Source: Vibrionales bacterium SWAT-3
Lineage (GTDB): Bacteria > Pseudomonadota > Gammaproteobacteria > Enterobacterales > Vibrionaceae
Direction of reading: 5' to 3'
DNA: 43,005 nt
NCBI GenBank assembly: GCA_000169995.1
Contig: AAZW01000043.1
Span: 1 to 43,005 of the forward strand
Position numbers and translations under genes: made by a program. Below the pieces are notes generated by a model. That model was given only the letters and a program-made list of their open reading frames with translations, was not told where the DNA came from and did no database searches. Positions 42,827 to 43,005 of the stretch are shown in pieces; the first letter of the stretch is position 1, and each line of letters begins with the position of its first letter.

Positions 42827-43005
42827 ATGTCGCAACCTTTTTCAATTGCCATTCACGGTGGTGCTGGAACCATCTTGCGAGAGCAAATGAGTGATGAGCT
42901 AAAAGCGGGCATTACTGAGGCTTTAGAAAAGTCAGTGTTGGCGGGTTACCAAGTGCTGCAATCGGGTGGTGATGCGTTGGATGCTGTTGTGGCATCGGTA
43001 AAGGT
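42827..43005 (+). CDS. Isoaspartyl peptidase / L-asparaginase, N-terminal part (runs off window)
   Basis: The frame starts at ATG 42827 after GTGGAGAG and is open to the last base (59 codons). It begins M-S-Q-P-F-S-I-A-I-H-G-G-A-G-T-I, the diagnostic start of plant-type (Ntn-hydrolase) asparaginases, and has G-G-D-A-L-D-A-V at the end. These enzymes cleave isoaspartyl dipeptides and mature by self-cleavage at a Thr that lies outside this window. Confidence 0.88.
   Translation, partial: MSQPFSIAIHGGAGTILREQMSDELKAGITEALEKSVLAGYQVLQSGGDALDAVVASVK

Overview
This window is about 43 kb of ordinary chromosomal backbone from a gammaproteobacterium of the genus Vibrio, most likely chromosome 1 and close to the Splendidus group (the genus is a confident call, the group a guess). 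The evidence is the gene order: argG-argH(A fusion)...lpd-like/prx-grx/oxyR/mrcA/pilMNOPQ/aroK/aroB/damX/dam/rpe/gph/trpS/nuclease/pabA/argD/astA/astD/crp/prkB/yheU/yheT/yheS/kefG/kefB/yheV/slyD. It matches the Vibrio arrangement, and its right part also matches the crp-slyD neighbourhood of E. coli. I identified everything by reading translations and motifs; no database search was run.

Layout. 1-2.8 kb: end of arginine biosynthesis (argG 3' end, then argH fused to an acetyltransferase). 3.0-4.6 kb: a small DUF3624-like membrane protein, a RidA-family protein, and a noncoding array of five ~161-bp tandem repeats built from paired inverted hairpins. 4.6-8.2 kb: a redox island. A dihydrolipoamide-dehydrogenase-like flavoprotein with a cysteine-rich C-terminal tail and a peroxiredoxin-glutaredoxin fusion lie on the minus strand, divergent from oxyR. 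8.3-15.4 kb: PBP1a (mrcA) divergent from the type IV pilus assembly operon pilMNOPQ. 15.6-22.6 kb: aroK, aroB, damX, dam, rpe, gph, trpS. 23-25.6 kb: a large secreted nuclease gene carrying a frameshift. 25.8-31.7 kb: pabA, then arginine catabolism (argD/astC, astA, astD) and a DUF1338 protein.

31.8-33.2 kb is the one clear mobile element, a complete IS3-family (IS150-like) insertion sequence. It has split the shared hairpin terminator between the DUF1338 gene and crp. Next, on the minus strand, come crp, prkB, yheU, yheT, a TIGR02444-like gene and yheS. On the plus strand follow kefG, kefB, yheV, slyD and the start of an isoaspartyl peptidase gene.

Functional threads. Arginine is both made (argG, argHA, argD) and degraded (argD acting as astC, astA, astD) by genes in the window. 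The oxidative-stress regulator OxyR sits back to back with its probable target. The cell-wall, pilus and cell-division genes (mrcA, pil, damX) form the conserved central block.

I found no convincing new defence or mobile system. The items most worth a second look are the flavoprotein with a CxxC-x3-C tail beside the Prx-Grx fusion, the tandem palindromic array, the frameshifted nuclease, the IS that breaks one terminator while bringing another, and a long hairpin in the aroK leader.
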